The notes: generated by a model from the letters alone, not told the origin. Counted from the first letter of the stretch, positions 22,483-32,542 are shown. The stretch: DNA of 64,000 nt from Cranoglanis bouderius (GCA_023630585.1 CM042546.1:13998810-14062809); one strand, 5' to 3'. Numbers and translations: made by a program.

Positions 22483-23054
22483 TACAGTACTGTGCAAAAG
22501 TTTTAGGCACATGCAAAGAAATGCCGTAGAGCAAAGATTAAGCCTTCAAAATAATGAAATGAAATGTTTCTACATTCTTAAGAACAAATACTGTAAAGAG
22601 CAGTAAACAGTAGTAAATGAAACAAAGTCAATATTTGGTGTGACAAAAATATATAAATAGAAATAGTAGTCTCCGGTACAGTTAGTGCAGTTTTATAAGG
22701 AAATGAGCTGGTAAGTTTTATTGAGCATCTTGCAGAACCAGACACAGTTCTTCTGGACACTTTGACTTTCACACTCGCTTCTTATTTTTGCAACAAAACC
22801 CAGCAGCCTTCATTGTGGTTTTTTTTTTTTTTTTTTTTTGGTCTCTTACGTAATATGCTGCTTTCTTTAATGACATACAAACATTTCTCTGTAACATTTA
22901 ATTTTGTGCTAGAAAACTAATGTTTGGGAATCTAAAATGTTTATAATGTAGAAGTCATAAAAAAAAAAAAAAAATCTATAACAACGTTTGTACTAAAACA
23001 ATAGGGTGCCTAAAAAACAATAGGGTGCCTACTGTGCCTTTGCACAGTACTGTA
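22483..23054 (+). mobile_element. MITE of Tc1/mariner type (copy 1)
   Basis: Ends are TACAGTACTGTGCAAAAG on the left and its approximate complement CTTTGCACAGTACTGTA on the right, bounded by TA. The interior has no transposase. A second copy without the termini lies inverted at about 31594-31965, sharing AAACTAATGTTTGGGAATC, GCAGCATATTACGTAAGAG-like and CCAGCAGCCTTCATTGTG segments (in complement). Confidence 0.75.
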
Positions 23055-23737
23055 TATTATTCTGTATACAATGATTTATATTCATCTCACACACTACAAA
23101 CACTCCTTGTTTGAGAATATAAGCACTGGAATGCACGGCTCTCTGAATGCATTACAGCCCGAGGATCGAATAAGCTCTAAATAATGAATCAGCCGGCAGA
23201 CAGCGAGGATCTCGTTTCTACCTATTGCTCTTTTACTGAGTCATCTGCTGCACGTGTGGTGCACGGCGTTCAGCCACACTTCCCAACACCTGTCGCACAG
23301 TAACCGTAGTCCACCTCCTCGCGTTACGTCTTTCTTAGAACCCCATTTAGCCTCCGCTTTAGTGTCTGATTAAGTGTCTGAGATCCTGCCTTACATTGTC
23401 ATTACAGCCCTGAATAGGATTATCCGCTCTATTACAATGAGATACCGTGACACCAATGGTAACCCTTCAGGGGTCTATGTGATTTTCACCACGTTGCTAT
23501 GATATTGACAGAATAATTTGTCCCATTAATAATTCAACCCAATTAAAAATGAAGGTTTATGTGCCTGAATTAATTTGTCTATTCAATTAAATCAACAAAT
23601 CCATAGTTATATTATTTACAGAGTTTGCACAGATTACTTCCTTACTTACACGCATGGTGATTAAATAATAACCTTAACAACACTGATAGTAATCACCACC
23701 ATAATGTCATTTTAAAAAAGCAATACAGATATAGATA
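23055..23737. other. Unique, moderately GC-balanced intron 1 sequence; candidate conserved non-coding DNA
   Basis: About 23120-23480 is free of repeats and homopolymers and stands out from its surroundings. It contains AATAATGAATCAGCC and CTGAGTCATCTGCTG (AP-1/Maf-like TGAGTCA). Function is speculative. Confidence 0.3.
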
Positions 23738-23739
23738 TA

Positions 23740-24661
23740 CATTCTCTTCCGAATCTATTGGAACGGCAAAGCCAGTTAATTTGTTTGTGCTATACACCAA
23801 AGACATTTGGGTTTGAGATCAAAAGATGGATATGAGACGAGAGTTTAGGATTTCAGCTTTTATTTCCTGGTATGCTCATCTCTGTATTTCTTTGCGAATT
23901 CAAATCTGACTTTCTGATTCTTACTGCTGATGAGTGGTTTGCATCTTGTGGTCTGCTCTCGAAGTCTTCTTCGAAAGGTGGATTGTGATACCTTCACCCC
24001 TTTCCCTGTGGAGGTCGTTGGTGATGTCACTGACTGTTGATTTTGGGTTTTTCGTAACAGCATCTCACAACGTTTGTCATCAGCTCTTGTTGTTTTCCTT
24101 GGCCGACCCATTCGGTGTCTGTTGCTCAGTACACCTGCGGTTTCTTTCTTTTTCAAGAAATTCTGAATAGTTGTATTGGCTATACCCAATGTTTGTGCAA
24201 TGCCTCTGATTGATTGTCCCTCTTTTCTCAGATTCAAAATGGCTCGCTTTTCTCCCATAGACAGCTCTCTGACCTTCATGTTGGCCTATCCTTTTTAACA
24301 ACAAATGCAGGCTTCACAGATGAAACCGAAGCCTAAAACCAAGAGATGATGTTCAGAGCTACTTATTGTTTAAACAATAAATCTAACAGGACACACCTGG
24401 GTAACAAGAAACACCTGTCAGTCACAGTAAAAATGTTCCAATATTTTTGCTCGCCTACAAATTGGGTGGTCTGGTGCAAAATGCGTTCTATGTGTTCTAT
24501 GTCGTTTAACACATCTACATAAAAATACCAGGAAATAAAAGCTGAAACTCTCTTCTCATATTCATCTTTTGATCTTAAACCCAAATGTCTTCAGTCTACA
24601 GCAAAAAAAAAAAAAAAAAAATTAACTGGCCTTACAGTTCCAATAGTTTTGGAGGGGACTG
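23740..24661 (-). mobile_element. Internally deleted Tc1-like transposon (922 bp)
   Basis: Right end on the plus strand reads CAATAGTTTTGGAGGGGACT(G) at 24661; the left end near 23740 is the diverged complement (CATTCTCTTCCGAATCTATT). Both are bordered by TA. Inner repeats GACATTTGGGTTTGAGATCA and ATTTCCTGGTAT occur on both sides. Only the N-terminal third of the transposase remains between them, so the catalytic domain has been lost by internal deletion, the usual origin of non-autonomous Tc1 copies. Confidence 0.88.
23860..24279 (-). pseudogene. Tc1-like transposase N-terminal remnant (139 codons)
   Basis: Starts MKVRELSMGEKRAILNLRKE; residues 1-65 are the paired-like HTH (SIRGIAQTLGIANTTIQNFL, then RMGRPRKTT, a GRPR AT-hook-like linker). 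Residues 70-139 carry the second HTH with KVSQSTFRRRLREQ, where the usual insert before TTRCKPLISSKN is missing. The frame stops at DEHTRK*, just where the catalytic core (usual W..VLWTDE) should begin. It could bind the inverted repeats if expressed but cannot cut DNA. Confidence 0.85.
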
Positions 24662-24663
24662 TA

Positions 24664-25660
24664 CTTTGAGAACCATGGTTCTAGCTAGAACAGAATAGAA
24701 CTTTCTTAGCAATATGCAAGAACAAGGATAAGCCAGTTCAGGAAGTCATCAGTAATTTGCAGTTTATAGGTTGCTGGTAACATTAGACATTAAAGGCCAT
24801 ATATTAATAATTTGTTGTCTTGTTAATACGTAATTGAATATGCATAATGTATATATTATTCAACCATTCATTAAGCCTTAGTTAGCGCCAAACAATAGAT
24901 GAAACATTTAGCAATGAGTCATAGACTACACTGTTAGCTTAGTTTATCATTAAATACCTCATACTATCTACTAATACATAGCAAATCATATCGACTACCA
25001 AAGTGCAGTGTATTACACTGAACTCTTACGTACCCTACACACTTTCTCCTCATGCAGCATCGACAACGAATATCAGCAAACACACACACATGGCACTGAT
25101 TATCCCGATTACACAGAGGTTCCACTCAGTGCGATTACACATCATTAATTCTGATCTTACGAGTCCCCTTAAATGAGCTGAATTAAATGCAGGAGTCTGT
25201 AACACTGGTCTACAAGCAAAATGCTTCCGGAATAAAAGTAGTGAAACTTTACCTAATATGGGTCACTAATAAAGAAAAATCGAGTCACATGTGCTAATTG
25301 GCTATAGTTTTTTTTACATACAGTATTGGGTCAAAATTTGAAATTCTATGCAAATTAACAAGAGAATGGCTATTGATTGAAAAGAAATGCTTGTCTCTGA
25401 GTTACCGGTTCCACCTCAAAACACTGTCTGCGCATTAGAATACATTCATCTTGACCAGAATTTTGACAGAACGTGCTCTGTTTGACATATTCACAGTTAT
25501 CCGTGTCTTGGAAGTGAACAAAATGCATGCGTGTAGATACATTTCATGAGCAGTGGCACACATTGATCTGTGTGTCTCAAGTCACATGTAGCAGCTTGAA
25601 AAATTGTGAGTGCCTAATATTTCTATGGAGCTGTCTCATATTTTTGACCCCAGGAAGCAG
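24664..25660. other. Intron 1 sequence, no gene seen
   Basis: AT-rich unique sequence. No repeat family or coding motif recognised. Confidence 0.4.
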
Positions 25661-25662
25661 AG

Positions 25663-25856
25663 ATGCCTCGAAACTGTGTAAACAATGCAGATAACTTCTG
25701 TTACATTTGTGGTGAGGTAAACTTTGCGTCACAAAAGCGCAGTATAACTGCAGTGGTAAAAAAAAAGGCATACTTTATTTATACTTTATTTTGGATGCAA
25801 AATAGGGGATCAAGACAAGAGTTGGGCCCCACGTTATTGTTGTAACACATGTGCAA
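25663..25856 (+). pseudogene. Fragment of a transposon-associated Cys-rich zinc-binding domain
   Basis: Frame 1 from ATG 25663 reads MPRNCVNNADNFCYICGEVN then FASQKRSITAVVKK. After an extra A in the A run at 25761 and a small insertion the next frame gives YFGCKIGDQDKSWAPRYCCN then TCAT*. Together this matches a recurring domain in fish and arthropod repeat-derived proteins, with CxxC pairs C..C at both ends (FCYICG; CCNTC). I remember the pattern but not a formal family name. Two frame breaks and the early stop make it non-functional. It could be the edge of a larger dead transposon. Confidence 0.65.
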
Positions 25857-25859
25857 CTT

Positions 25860-26825
25860 AGTTGTTTTATGTGATGTTTTAGCTCGTTTTCTGTGATGCA
25901 TTTAGTCACTTTAAGTCATAAGACATTTCTTGTTGAATCTTTGACAGGTTAGGACCTGGAAATTGAACACTTTTCAGAATATAAGTATTTTTTCTGATGT
26001 AAGATTTATGATACTGTTATAAAAAATGCATAAACCTATGTACATTTGTAATAAAACCTTATCATTAAATATCTTGAAAACATTAGCCAACCAGCAAATT
26101 TATCATTGGTTTTTCAATTCATCTTATCAAAGTATGTAGGATTTAGCAAATTTGATCTCTGAAGCAGTGTAAACCAGTGTAATAGAATCTCACAGCGTGT
26201 GCAATAGTCTGGTGTTTATTATAAGGAAGCTAAACATCTAGCCAGATGCTAGTCTGGTAGTACTTTTTCTCACTTAGCATGACCAAGAGCCACCTCGTTT
26301 CACAGGATGCGGCCAGGATGTGTTCATTTTAACCGATAATTAATATTTTGTACGTGGTTACGTACATTTTAGTCATTTGTTTATTTTTAGCTTTAAGGAT
26401 GCATCAGTGAAACAGTGTTAAATAAAATGAGCTCCAATGCACATGAAATCTAGGGGATGTGTCAGTAAGTGGAATCACTTGGCTCGATTCGTCCACCAAT
26501 ATTTCATACCATTCTGTGTATTTTTTACTTACAGCCATCGATGGTGATATTGTTCTTTAAAAAGTTTCATAAAAGAAGAAGAAAAAAAAAAGCGTTAAGC
26601 CATTTGCAAATAAGATGATGTGGATGGCAAAGACAACGTGGATGGCCCTTCCTTTCCTCCAAGGAAAGAATGGCTTAGCTCTGCTAGCTCATTTGTACCA
26701 GCTAATCCTAATGAAGCCCTAGCGTGCATACACAGATCAGGTCCGGAGTCTTTAGAATTGAACTTTCTGTCTTAAGCATAAAACCAGTGTAAGACGCTTT
26801 AATGCTAACATATAACTATCATAGA
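25860..26825. other. Intron 1 sequence, no gene seen
   Basis: AT-rich unique DNA. Nothing coding. Confidence 0.4.
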
Positions 26826-26826
26826 C

Positions 26827-27229
26827 TGCGTTTACATACACATCAAATTCCGTTTAAGGTCTATATTCGGGTTGCAGCCATATTCCCGATACAATGTTTA
26901 TACGCGTACAGGCATCTGAATATTCCTGTATACATGGTTGTTGTAAGTATGCCTGAGTTTCCATTCCTAAACACCTAGATTACAGCTAAGCATCTGTTAG
27001 CACCCACAATTCCTTGCAGACTCCTTTCAGTGGATTTCCTGAATAAGGTGTTTACATGTAACAAATTTCCGATTAAAACAGGCATATTCCAGGGGTGGGA
27101 GTCAGAATTTGGGAAATCAGAATATTGTCTTAATCTGAATCAGGATTGCGGCGTTTACATGACTCAGTACTAATTAGAATATTGGCAAATTCTGATTAAT
27201 ATCGGAGTATTGATGTGCATGTAAACGTA
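26827..27229. mobile_element. Foldback MITE with 20-bp terminal inverted repeats
   Basis: Left end TGCGTTTACATACACATCAA (26827-26846), right end TTGATGTGCATGTAAACGTA (27210-27229), complementary but for two positions. Interior has further TCAGAATATT/AATCTGAAT palindromic words. No coding capacity. A familiar fish non-autonomous DNA-transposon pattern (GCGTTTACATGCAC). It ends about 170 bp before cdh23 exon 2. Confidence 0.8.
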
Positions 27230-27350
27230 ATCACGTAATTGTCAGTGTATCTGAAACATTTGTGTGTTCAGGGTAGAATCATGTAATTCTGATATGGGTT
27301 GATCATGCTGCTGTGGTTTTTTTTTTTTAAAGCTCTTTTACTAAAGTATT

Positions 27351-27352
<2 letters not shown>

Positions 27353-27396
<44 letters not shown>
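27353..27396. repeat. (TG)n microsatellite forming the 3' splice-site tract of exon 2
   Basis: About 22 TG units running directly into the AG at 27397-27398, where a polypyrimidine tract would normally stand. Confidence 0.9.
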
Positions 27397-27398
<2 letters not shown>

Positions 27399-27444
27399 TT
27401 TGAAGTAGGTGCAGGTGATGTGGAGTGAAGGTTCCGGTGGCAGG

Positions 27445-27499
27445 ATGACGGTGGCCAAGCTGCTGCTCTCTTCCTTCCTCCTACAAGCACTCAGTGAAG
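27445..27499 (+). CDS. cdh23: cdh23-like exon 2: start codon and signal peptide
   Basis: Reads MTVAKLLLSSFLLQALSE plus a split codon G|, then donor GTAACA at 27500. This is a classic secretory signal (Lys, then a Leu/Phe-rich core), as needed for the type I membrane cadherin. An in-frame upstream ATG at 27418 would add MWSEGSGGR; I prefer 27445 (A at -3) but cannot exclude 27418 (G at -3). An in-frame TAG at 27406 bounds the frame upstream. The acceptor is probably the AG at 27397-27398, with AGs at 27408 and 27414 as alternatives. In mammalian CDH23 too the ATG and signal peptide occupy exon 2, after a non-coding exon. Confidence 0.72.
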
Positions 27500-27903
27500 G
27501 TAACACACACACACAAACACAAACGCTGAAGTTCACAGTGTACTCGCATTAACTCGGTTCGTCTCTCCTTGTCCGTTTTTATTCATCCTCATCCTCTTGA
27601 GCTCCACTCTTTTATTTGTCCCAGCGACGTCTCATTACCTGTCTGCTTTTCCACCTGTCATTCTCTCATCCTGTCTCACCCGCTCAATCAAGATTTCCCA
27701 CTAGCCTGTCACTCTTCACTCTCCTGCTAGATCAACAGCCAGTCCTCTAGCTGTGTGTGTGTGTGTGTGTGTTGTGTGTTAGACATCTCCAGTCATGCTG
27801 TGCTGAGTTATCAACGCCATGCCACCACGACTTCAGAACGTGCTGAATGATGTTCTGATGCTCCTGTTTTCTCCACCTGTCTTCACCACATTTACCTCTG
27901 CTT

Positions 27904-27953
<50 letters not shown>

Positions 27954-28125
27954 ATCTCTACCTCTGTCTCGAAGCTAATAGCCGTGGCTGATCCTATTGG
28001 CGCGGCGTTTTCATGGTTATTATCGCTAAGTGATTGTCGTGGGCTTTGTGGCCCCACAAAGAAAACGAGAGAAAATTAGAGACGTCCTGTTCGCTGCATG
28101 CCTGAACACACTGAGCCTAATGACT
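27500..28125. other. Start of intron 2, with (TG)n and (TC)n runs
   Basis: (CA)-rich donor-side sequence 27502-27526, (TG)n at 27751-27779 and (TC)n at 27908-27946. No gene. Confidence 0.6.
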
Positions 28126-29010
28126 TTATATCAGACAGAGAGAGAGAGAGAGAGAGATTGAGACTGGGGGTGTGAATAAAAAAAAAAAATGAGAGCGGTA
28201 GACAAAGTAAGAATGAGAGAGAACTAGGGATGGGAAGAACGGAAGAGAGAAGGCAAAGGTGGAGGGAGGGCAGGAGAGAACGATTAAGAGAAATGAGAGA
28301 AAAACGAATGAGAAAAAGAGAGAGGCAAGAACGAAGCGGTAGGAAGACAAGGATGTAAAAAAAAATGTTGGGCAGGCGAAGAGAAATGTACAGTACATGG
28401 ACAATTTACTAGAACGAATGATTGAGACAGAAAGAAAGATGAAGTATGGACGGAAAGGGGGGAAAAAGAGGGGGAGGAGAAGGTAGAAGAGAAAGAAAGA
28501 ATTGGACTGAAAATAACAGCGAGAAAGAGGCAGAGTGGAAGAATGAGGATGAGAATGGAGACAAAAAGAGAAAAAGAGGGAGAGAAATAAAGAGAAGGAA
28601 ACAAGGAAAGACAATGGAGAAAGGGAAAGAGGGCAAGGGAGAAAAAAGGAAAGAGGATTAAAATAGTGCAAGAGCGAAAGAGCATGGATAAAAACATTAG
28701 AGGAGATGGAGGGCATGAAAGAACAATAGAGAGGCTCAGAGATTAAATGAAAGAATGAGAGTGTAAAGCATGAGATAGAATAATATAATGAGAAAGAGAT
28801 AGAACAAAAGAGTGGGAGAGAGAAAGAATAAAGGGGGATGAAAGAGGGGAGGAGTGAAGGAATGCGAGAGTGAGGAAGGATGAAAGAATGAGAGAACATT
28901 GGGTAAATATTTAGTATGGAGAGGATGAAAGAAAGAAGGAAAGCGAGAGAGAGAAAGGAGTAGAGAGAGCGAGAGCGAGAGAGAGACAGAGGGGAAAAGA
29001 GATGGAAGAC
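28126..29010. repeat. Polypurine (GA-rich) tract, about 0.9 kb
   Basis: The plus strand is overwhelmingly A/G: GAGA, GAAAG, GGGGAAAAAGAGGGGG. On the minus strand this gives a false 257-codon Ser/Phe/Leu-rich frame. Not a gene; likely a decayed (GA)n/(GAAA)n microsatellite cluster. Confidence 0.85.
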
Positions 29011-29599
29011 GAAGGCTTTGAGGGAAGTGGTGTGAGACTGAATTAGCCTATCAGCATGAGCTGCTTAATATGAAGTGATGAGTCGATGAAGGGATGGAAA
29101 GATACAGGGATGGAGAGAAACCGTGATGGAGAGATGTGATTAACACGAGAGCTCTTGACTGCCTCTCATATCATATCAGTTAAGTTCAGTTAAAAGCCTC
29201 TCAGAAGCTAAACCTGCTAAATAGCATGAGCTGAATTCGCTTCTTCACACATTGTCGTACTTATTAATCACCATTAATTATTATAATGAATTAGCATTAA
29301 TTATCATATACAGAGCAGAATATTGCATTAGAAAGCAATGTAATGTTTTTGTCTAGGAAGCTAATTAGCTAAATGAGACATGCTATCGATTGGTTCTTGT
29401 TAGCATGCTTAAGTGTGGAGAGGTGCCTTCTGTCAGTACCACACACACTCACACACACACACAGATCAAAGTACTGCCACTTCCTTGGCCGATCTTCCTG
29501 ACAAAACGAACCTGAAAGATCCCACACCATAAACAGCACGTGTTTACGTCCATATATGGAAGTATTCTAGCAAGCATTCATATTAGCATGCAGTTTATG

Positions 29600-30620
29600 G
29601 GTTTTGTTAGCCAGCTAGCTAACCTGACAGGATTTCTGAGGGGACTTCATTACTAATGCTAGTTAAAAGAAGGCAATATGACAGGATTTTTTTTTTTTTC
29701 TGAAAGGATGTTAAGTCATATATCTAAATGTTTATAAACTCCATTACTACCACTAGCTTGCTAAAATAAGCAAACCTGACAAGACTTCTGAGAGTACTGT
29801 AAACTTCATTTCTTACGCTAGCTATACGAGTTAACGTGACAAGAGTCACAAAGTCATATAAAGGTTTATAAATTGTAATACTAATGCTAGTTAGCTCGCT
29901 AAAATAAGCAAAGCTGACAGGATTTTCTGAAAGAATTTAAGGCATAGTTATACATTTGTCTAATAAATTAAAAAAAATAAATAAAGAGTAGCTAATACAA
30001 ATAAAATAAACTAATGTGACATGATTTTTGAGACTGTCAGGTCACATGTTTAAATGTTTATCAACTTCATTATTAATGCTAGCCAACTAGCTAAAGCCAT
30101 TCATGAGTATTCATAGCTTTGGCTAGGCTATGGTAGTTGGAAACACTAAGCTAACTTGATAGGATATTTGAGAAGATTTGTAATTCCTATTCATAATTCA
30201 TAACTAGCCAGCTAGCTAGCATGAGCTAATCTGGCATATATGTACATGTTCATAATCAATGACAATGCTAGCTAGCTGCCTAAGGACTTAATTAATTGAA
30301 TTAATATCCATAAATGTTAGAAATGGTATTGCTAACGCAGTAACACAGGATTAGCTTGGATACCTGAATTGATTTTAATGCAGTTAATTAAATTCATACA
30401 GTTTTAAGTCATTACTAAAAAAAAAAAAAATAAAAATAAAAGTTTATAATCTTTACTGCTAATGCTAGCTAACTAAAAAGATTTCTGAGATTATTTTCAA
30501 CTCATATTACCACGACAGGATTTCTACAAGAATTTTGTTGGTTATACTAATAATTGTTTATGATTTTAACACTAGCGAGATAACTTGGCAGGATATTTCA
30601 GTGCAAACATAAAACTTAAG
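29600..30620. repeat. Degenerate tandem array with TGACAGGATTT and TGCTAGCTAGC motifs
   Basis: A loosely conserved unit, GACAGGATTTCTGAGA, then GTCATAT, AATGTTTATAAACTTCATTA, then CTAATGCTAGCTAGCTAAA, recurs about ten times (GACAGGATT-like words near 29626, 29680, 29778, 29838, 29916, 30018, 30158, 30514, 30587). Spacing is irregular (about 55-140 bp, with one gap), as in an old decayed minisatellite. Confidence 0.7.
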
Positions 30621-31082
30621 AATTTATTCACAATTAATTTTTTATATTTTCTGAGGGCAACATACTGTATACAGGCATATAAAATCTGTGTATTTGACTT
30701 CATATATGGACTCAAAGACACACACATCTTCCAGGAGACAGTATACTCTGGTGTGTGTGTGTGTGTGTGTGTTTGTAAAGCTTTATGCTATGAGACTAAT
30801 TCTCAGAATATAAGAAACCTGCTTTAGAGACACATGTAGGTGAACCACTGTCATGGTGAAAGCACACATATGCACATACCTAGACATACACACACACACA
30901 CACACACACGCGCGCAAACACCCACACAGACTTTCACACGTTGCACCGATATTGATTAGCGAGATGAAGTTAATGGGCTGGCATCTCACGGGTCTTTATT
31001 TGTGGCATGTCAGATCAATTCGGGCTCCTCTTTGGTGCTTCTTATCAGATGTCTCGCAAACACAGATGCTCCGCTACTCTTC

Positions 31083-31084
<2 letters not shown>

Positions 31085-31159
<75 letters not shown>
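31085..31159. repeat. (TG)n microsatellite upstream of exon 3
   Basis: About 37 TG units, ending 42 bp before the exon 3 acceptor. Confidence 0.95.
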
Positions 31160-31164
<5 letters not shown>

Positions 31165-31201
31165 GTCTGCTTTGTTAATATCTGTCCCTTTTCTCCTGTA
31201 G

Positions 31202-31276
31202 CTTTTAACCAACCTCCACGGTTCCAGAACTACTTCTTTCAGTCGTACCTGCTCATTTACGAGAACACTCCAGTGG
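31202..31276 (+). CDS. cdh23: cdh23-like exon 3: start of cadherin repeat EC1
   Basis: Acceptor tctgtcccttttctcctgtag, exon of 75 bp, donor GTAAGT at 31277. With the G carried from exon 2 it reads AFNQPPRFQNYFFQ then SYLLIYENTPVG, the last Gly again split (phase 1). Mature mammalian CDH23 begins VNRLPFFTNHFFDTYLLISE then DTPVG, so N, P, F, N, FF, YLLI, E and TPVG align without gaps. This is strand A and the Ca-binding Glu (XEX-like YEN) of EC1, the domain that grips protocadherin-15 in hair-cell tip links. Alternative: another long cadherin, but the FF..YLLI signature is specific. Confidence 0.82.
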
Positions 31277-31285
31277 GTAAGTCAT

Positions 31286-31338
31286 GTGCGCATACACGCG
31301 CGCGCATACACGCACACACGCGCACACACACACACACG

Positions 31339-31370
<32 letters not shown>

Positions 31371-31371
31371 T
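31286..31371. repeat. (CA)n/(CG)n alternating-purine-pyrimidine repeat just after exon 3
   Basis: CATACACGCGCGCG followed by CACACA and CGCGCG blocks, starting about 10 bp after the donor. It is complementary to the (TG)n tract upstream of the exon. Confidence 0.92.
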
Positions 31372-31593
31372 ATACTTTGCTCTATGTTACAACCATAGAC
31401 ATGCGTAATAGAGACCTAGATAGCTAATGAAGTCATTATATACAATGCAGCATGATGTCACTTGAGGTTTTCTTGCCTCAAGACATGTCTTGTGTCACGT
31501 CATGTACAGTTTTCGGGACCCTAAAACTGTTGTACAAACTTTGTTATAGATTACTTATTTTATGATTTCTACATGATCAAGTCAGTACAAGAT

Positions 31594-31965
31594 TCCCAAA
31601 CATTAGTTTTCTAGCACAAAATGAAATGTTACAGAATAATGTTTGCATGTCATTAAAGAAAGCAGCATATTACGTAAGAGACACTTTTCAGACAAAAAAA
31701 CACAATGAAGGCTGCTGGGTTTTTCTGCAAAAATAAGAAGCACCTTACCAGCTCATTTCCTTATAAAACTGCACTAATTGTACCAGAGACTACTATTTTT
31801 ATTTTTATTTTTTTTGTCACACCAAATATTGACTTTGTTTCATTTACTACTGTTTACTGCTCTTTACCATATATATATAAATAATGTTTTCTTTTTCATT
31901 TAATTTCATTATTTTGAAGGCGTCTTTACTCTACAGCATTTCTTTGCATGTGCCTGAAAGGTGAT
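31594..31965 (-). mobile_element. MITE of Tc1/mariner type (copy 2, inverted, ends missing)
   Basis: Complement of most of the element at 22483-23054: shares GCACAAAATGAAATGTTACA, GCTGCTGGGTTTTTCTGCAA, ACCAGCTCATTTCCTTATAA and TTCTTTGCATGTGCCTGAAA. The outermost TACAGTACTGTGC end is lost or altered. Confidence 0.75.
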
Positions 31966-32139
31966 TACAATCGCAATGAGTAAAACGCCCCCTAGATTAG
32001 ATCTGGGATTTGATTGTGCTGATGTTTCTTGCACATCTGTAACGCTTCATTAGCAGCGGTCGAGAAGACGCACGTGAAATAGATCACAGGTGTATTGAAC
32101 GTGAATGAGGTGGATTATTTACTCTCGTAAATTTAATCG

Positions 32140-32350
32140 GTCTTTTTTTTTTTTTTTTTCACCCCCACAAAATACCTTTCGAAGGAGAAACCAAAAATAG
32201 ATTTTTTAAAAATTTAATTTAAGCATATATTGGGGATAAATTTATCGATTTAAAATTTAGATCCAAAATTTATGTAGCTCTGTAAAGCTGCTTTGTGATG
32301 ATGTCTATTGTTAAAAGCGCTGTACAAATAAAATTGAATTGAATTGAATA
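32140..32350 (+). repeat. L2-type LINE 3' end with (TTGAA)n tail
   Basis: 32272-32350 reads ATGTAGCTCTGTAAAGCTGC, TTAAAAGCGCTGTACAAATA, then AAATTGAATTGAATTGAAT. This is the characteristic 3' end of a very common teleost non-LTR family. A T-rich unassigned stretch precedes it. No coding part remains. Confidence 0.7.
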
Positions 32351-32542
32351 TTGTCCGATCAAAGTATTACACAATACTTTTACACAATTCAGTGTTTTGT
32401 TTTTTAAAAATATTTGAAAGTAACTTTTCTGTTTATCATGTTTGGTATTCGGAGTAAACGTTGAATAAATCCAGCAGAGCACTATCACTGACTCTAATAT
32501 AGGGCTGCAGAATACTGTATCTATGGTGAAGATTTTGTAAAG

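Noticed and set aside
28126..28899. 257-codon Ser/Phe/Leu-rich minus-strand frame
   Set aside because: Complement of a polypurine tract; no domain, and the overlapping frames look the same.
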